Part shown: one piece after another, positions 5,300 to 5,541 of the stretch | How positions within the stretch are numbered: the stretch's first letter is position 1 | Layout: every line of letters starts with the position of its first letter | Source of the DNA: an uncultured Caryophanales bacterium | GTDB lineage: Bacteria > Bacillota_I > Bacilli_A > Acholeplasmatales > Anaeroplasmataceae | DNA: 5,541 nucleotides | Direction of reading: 5' to 3' | NCBI GenBank assembly: GCA_937885165.1 | Contig: CAKZZJ010000089.1 | Span: 1 to 5,541 of the forward strand | The notes under the pieces: model-generated | Databases searched by the model: none | What the model was told of the DNA's origin: nothing | Seen by the model: only the letters and a program-made list of their open reading frames with translations | Position numbers and translations under genes: made by a program

Positions 5300-5541
5300 T
5301 TATCCATTTAGCCATTCTTTGATAATTCTTTGAATATTGTTATCTATATCAATTCGACTCTTTTTACATTCTCTAGCATGTTTGCGACCCGAATAAAAGA
5401 CTCTAATCAACAAATTACCAAAAATAGGAAGCATCTTCATTAGTAATGATTGAGGGAATGCAAAATGAGTTCCATATTGATATAGCAAATTAGTCACTTT
5501 AATATTTGTATTCTTCTCTTTTAAGCGTTGGTTCATTCTTT
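5300..5541 (-). CDS. Acyl-CoA thioester hydrolase/BAAT-type hydrolase, 3' part (runs off the window)
   Basis: The last 80 residues are visible: RMNQRLKEKN, YGTHFAFPQSLLMKMLP, then GRKHARECKKSRIDID and a final helix IQRIIKEWLNG. This resembles the C-terminal alpha/beta-hydrolase domain of bile acid-CoA:amino acid N-acyltransferase/acyl-CoA thioesterase proteins, in which a Y-x--xH-xx-P segment carries the catalytic histidine (here GTHFAFP). That would make it a cytoplasmic enzyme acting on acyl-CoA or similar thioesters. The ATG at 5536 is internal: the frame stays open to the window edge and the nucleophile and acid residues must lie upstream. It ends with TAA at 5300 and shows no damage. The reading is by motif memory from a short fragment, so another alpha/beta hydrolase is possible. 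Confidence 0.6.
   Translation of the reverse strand, partial: RMNQRLKEKNTNIKVTNLLYQYGTHFAFPQSLLMKMLPIFGNLLIRVFYSGRKHARECKKSRIDIDNNIQRIIKEWLNG

Overview
The window is very AT-rich DNA. It reads as a low-GC Gram-positive or Acholeplasma-like bacterium using the standard code: every tryptophan in the two intact ATPase genes is TGG, TGA behaves as stop, and the clearest ribosome binding site is a textbook AAGGAGGAA. Species cannot be named from the sequence. Nearly all coding content is on the minus strand. The exception is a short plus-strand transposition-gene remnant.

Layout from left to right. Positions 1-55 are the end of an IS3-type transposase gene, fused to the broken 3' end of an AAA ATPase pseudogene (56-900, minus). 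Positions 930-1100 hold no gene, only one imperfect inverted repeat. Positions 1124-1348 (plus) are the C-terminal remnant of an IS21 IstB helper ATPase. It converges on a strong two-way terminator (1378-1420) shared with an intact AAA_14/DUF4143 ATPase gene (1480-2868, minus). Directly upstream of that gene lie the last 15 codons and stop of a further, mostly deleted ATPase paralogue (2894-2941). A hairpin resembling two abutted IS3 terminal repeats follows (2944-2980). Next comes a lipoprotein pseudogene (3001-3389, minus), which lacks a start codon and whose 3' end is a second copy of the IS3 transposase tail. A second intact DUF4143 ATPase of another subfamily (3435-4724, minus) follows. 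It is preceded by a clear promoter embedded in four AATCGGA heptamers at exact 23-bp pitch. Positions 4840-5299 have no gene but contain a terminator-like hairpin. The right edge holds the 3' end of an acyl-CoA thioester hydrolase/BAAT-type gene (5300-5541, minus) that runs out of the window.

The picture is an accessory region in which a tandem family of ATPase/DUF4143 genes has been eroded by IS3 and IS21 insertions and deletions. Two ATPases look functional, one is a frameshifted pseudogene and one survives only as a tail. No complete insertion sequence, RNA gene or CRISPR array is visible. The ATPases' role is not known from the sequence. The best candidate for undescribed biology is the regularly spaced heptamer array controlling the 3435-4724 ATPase.
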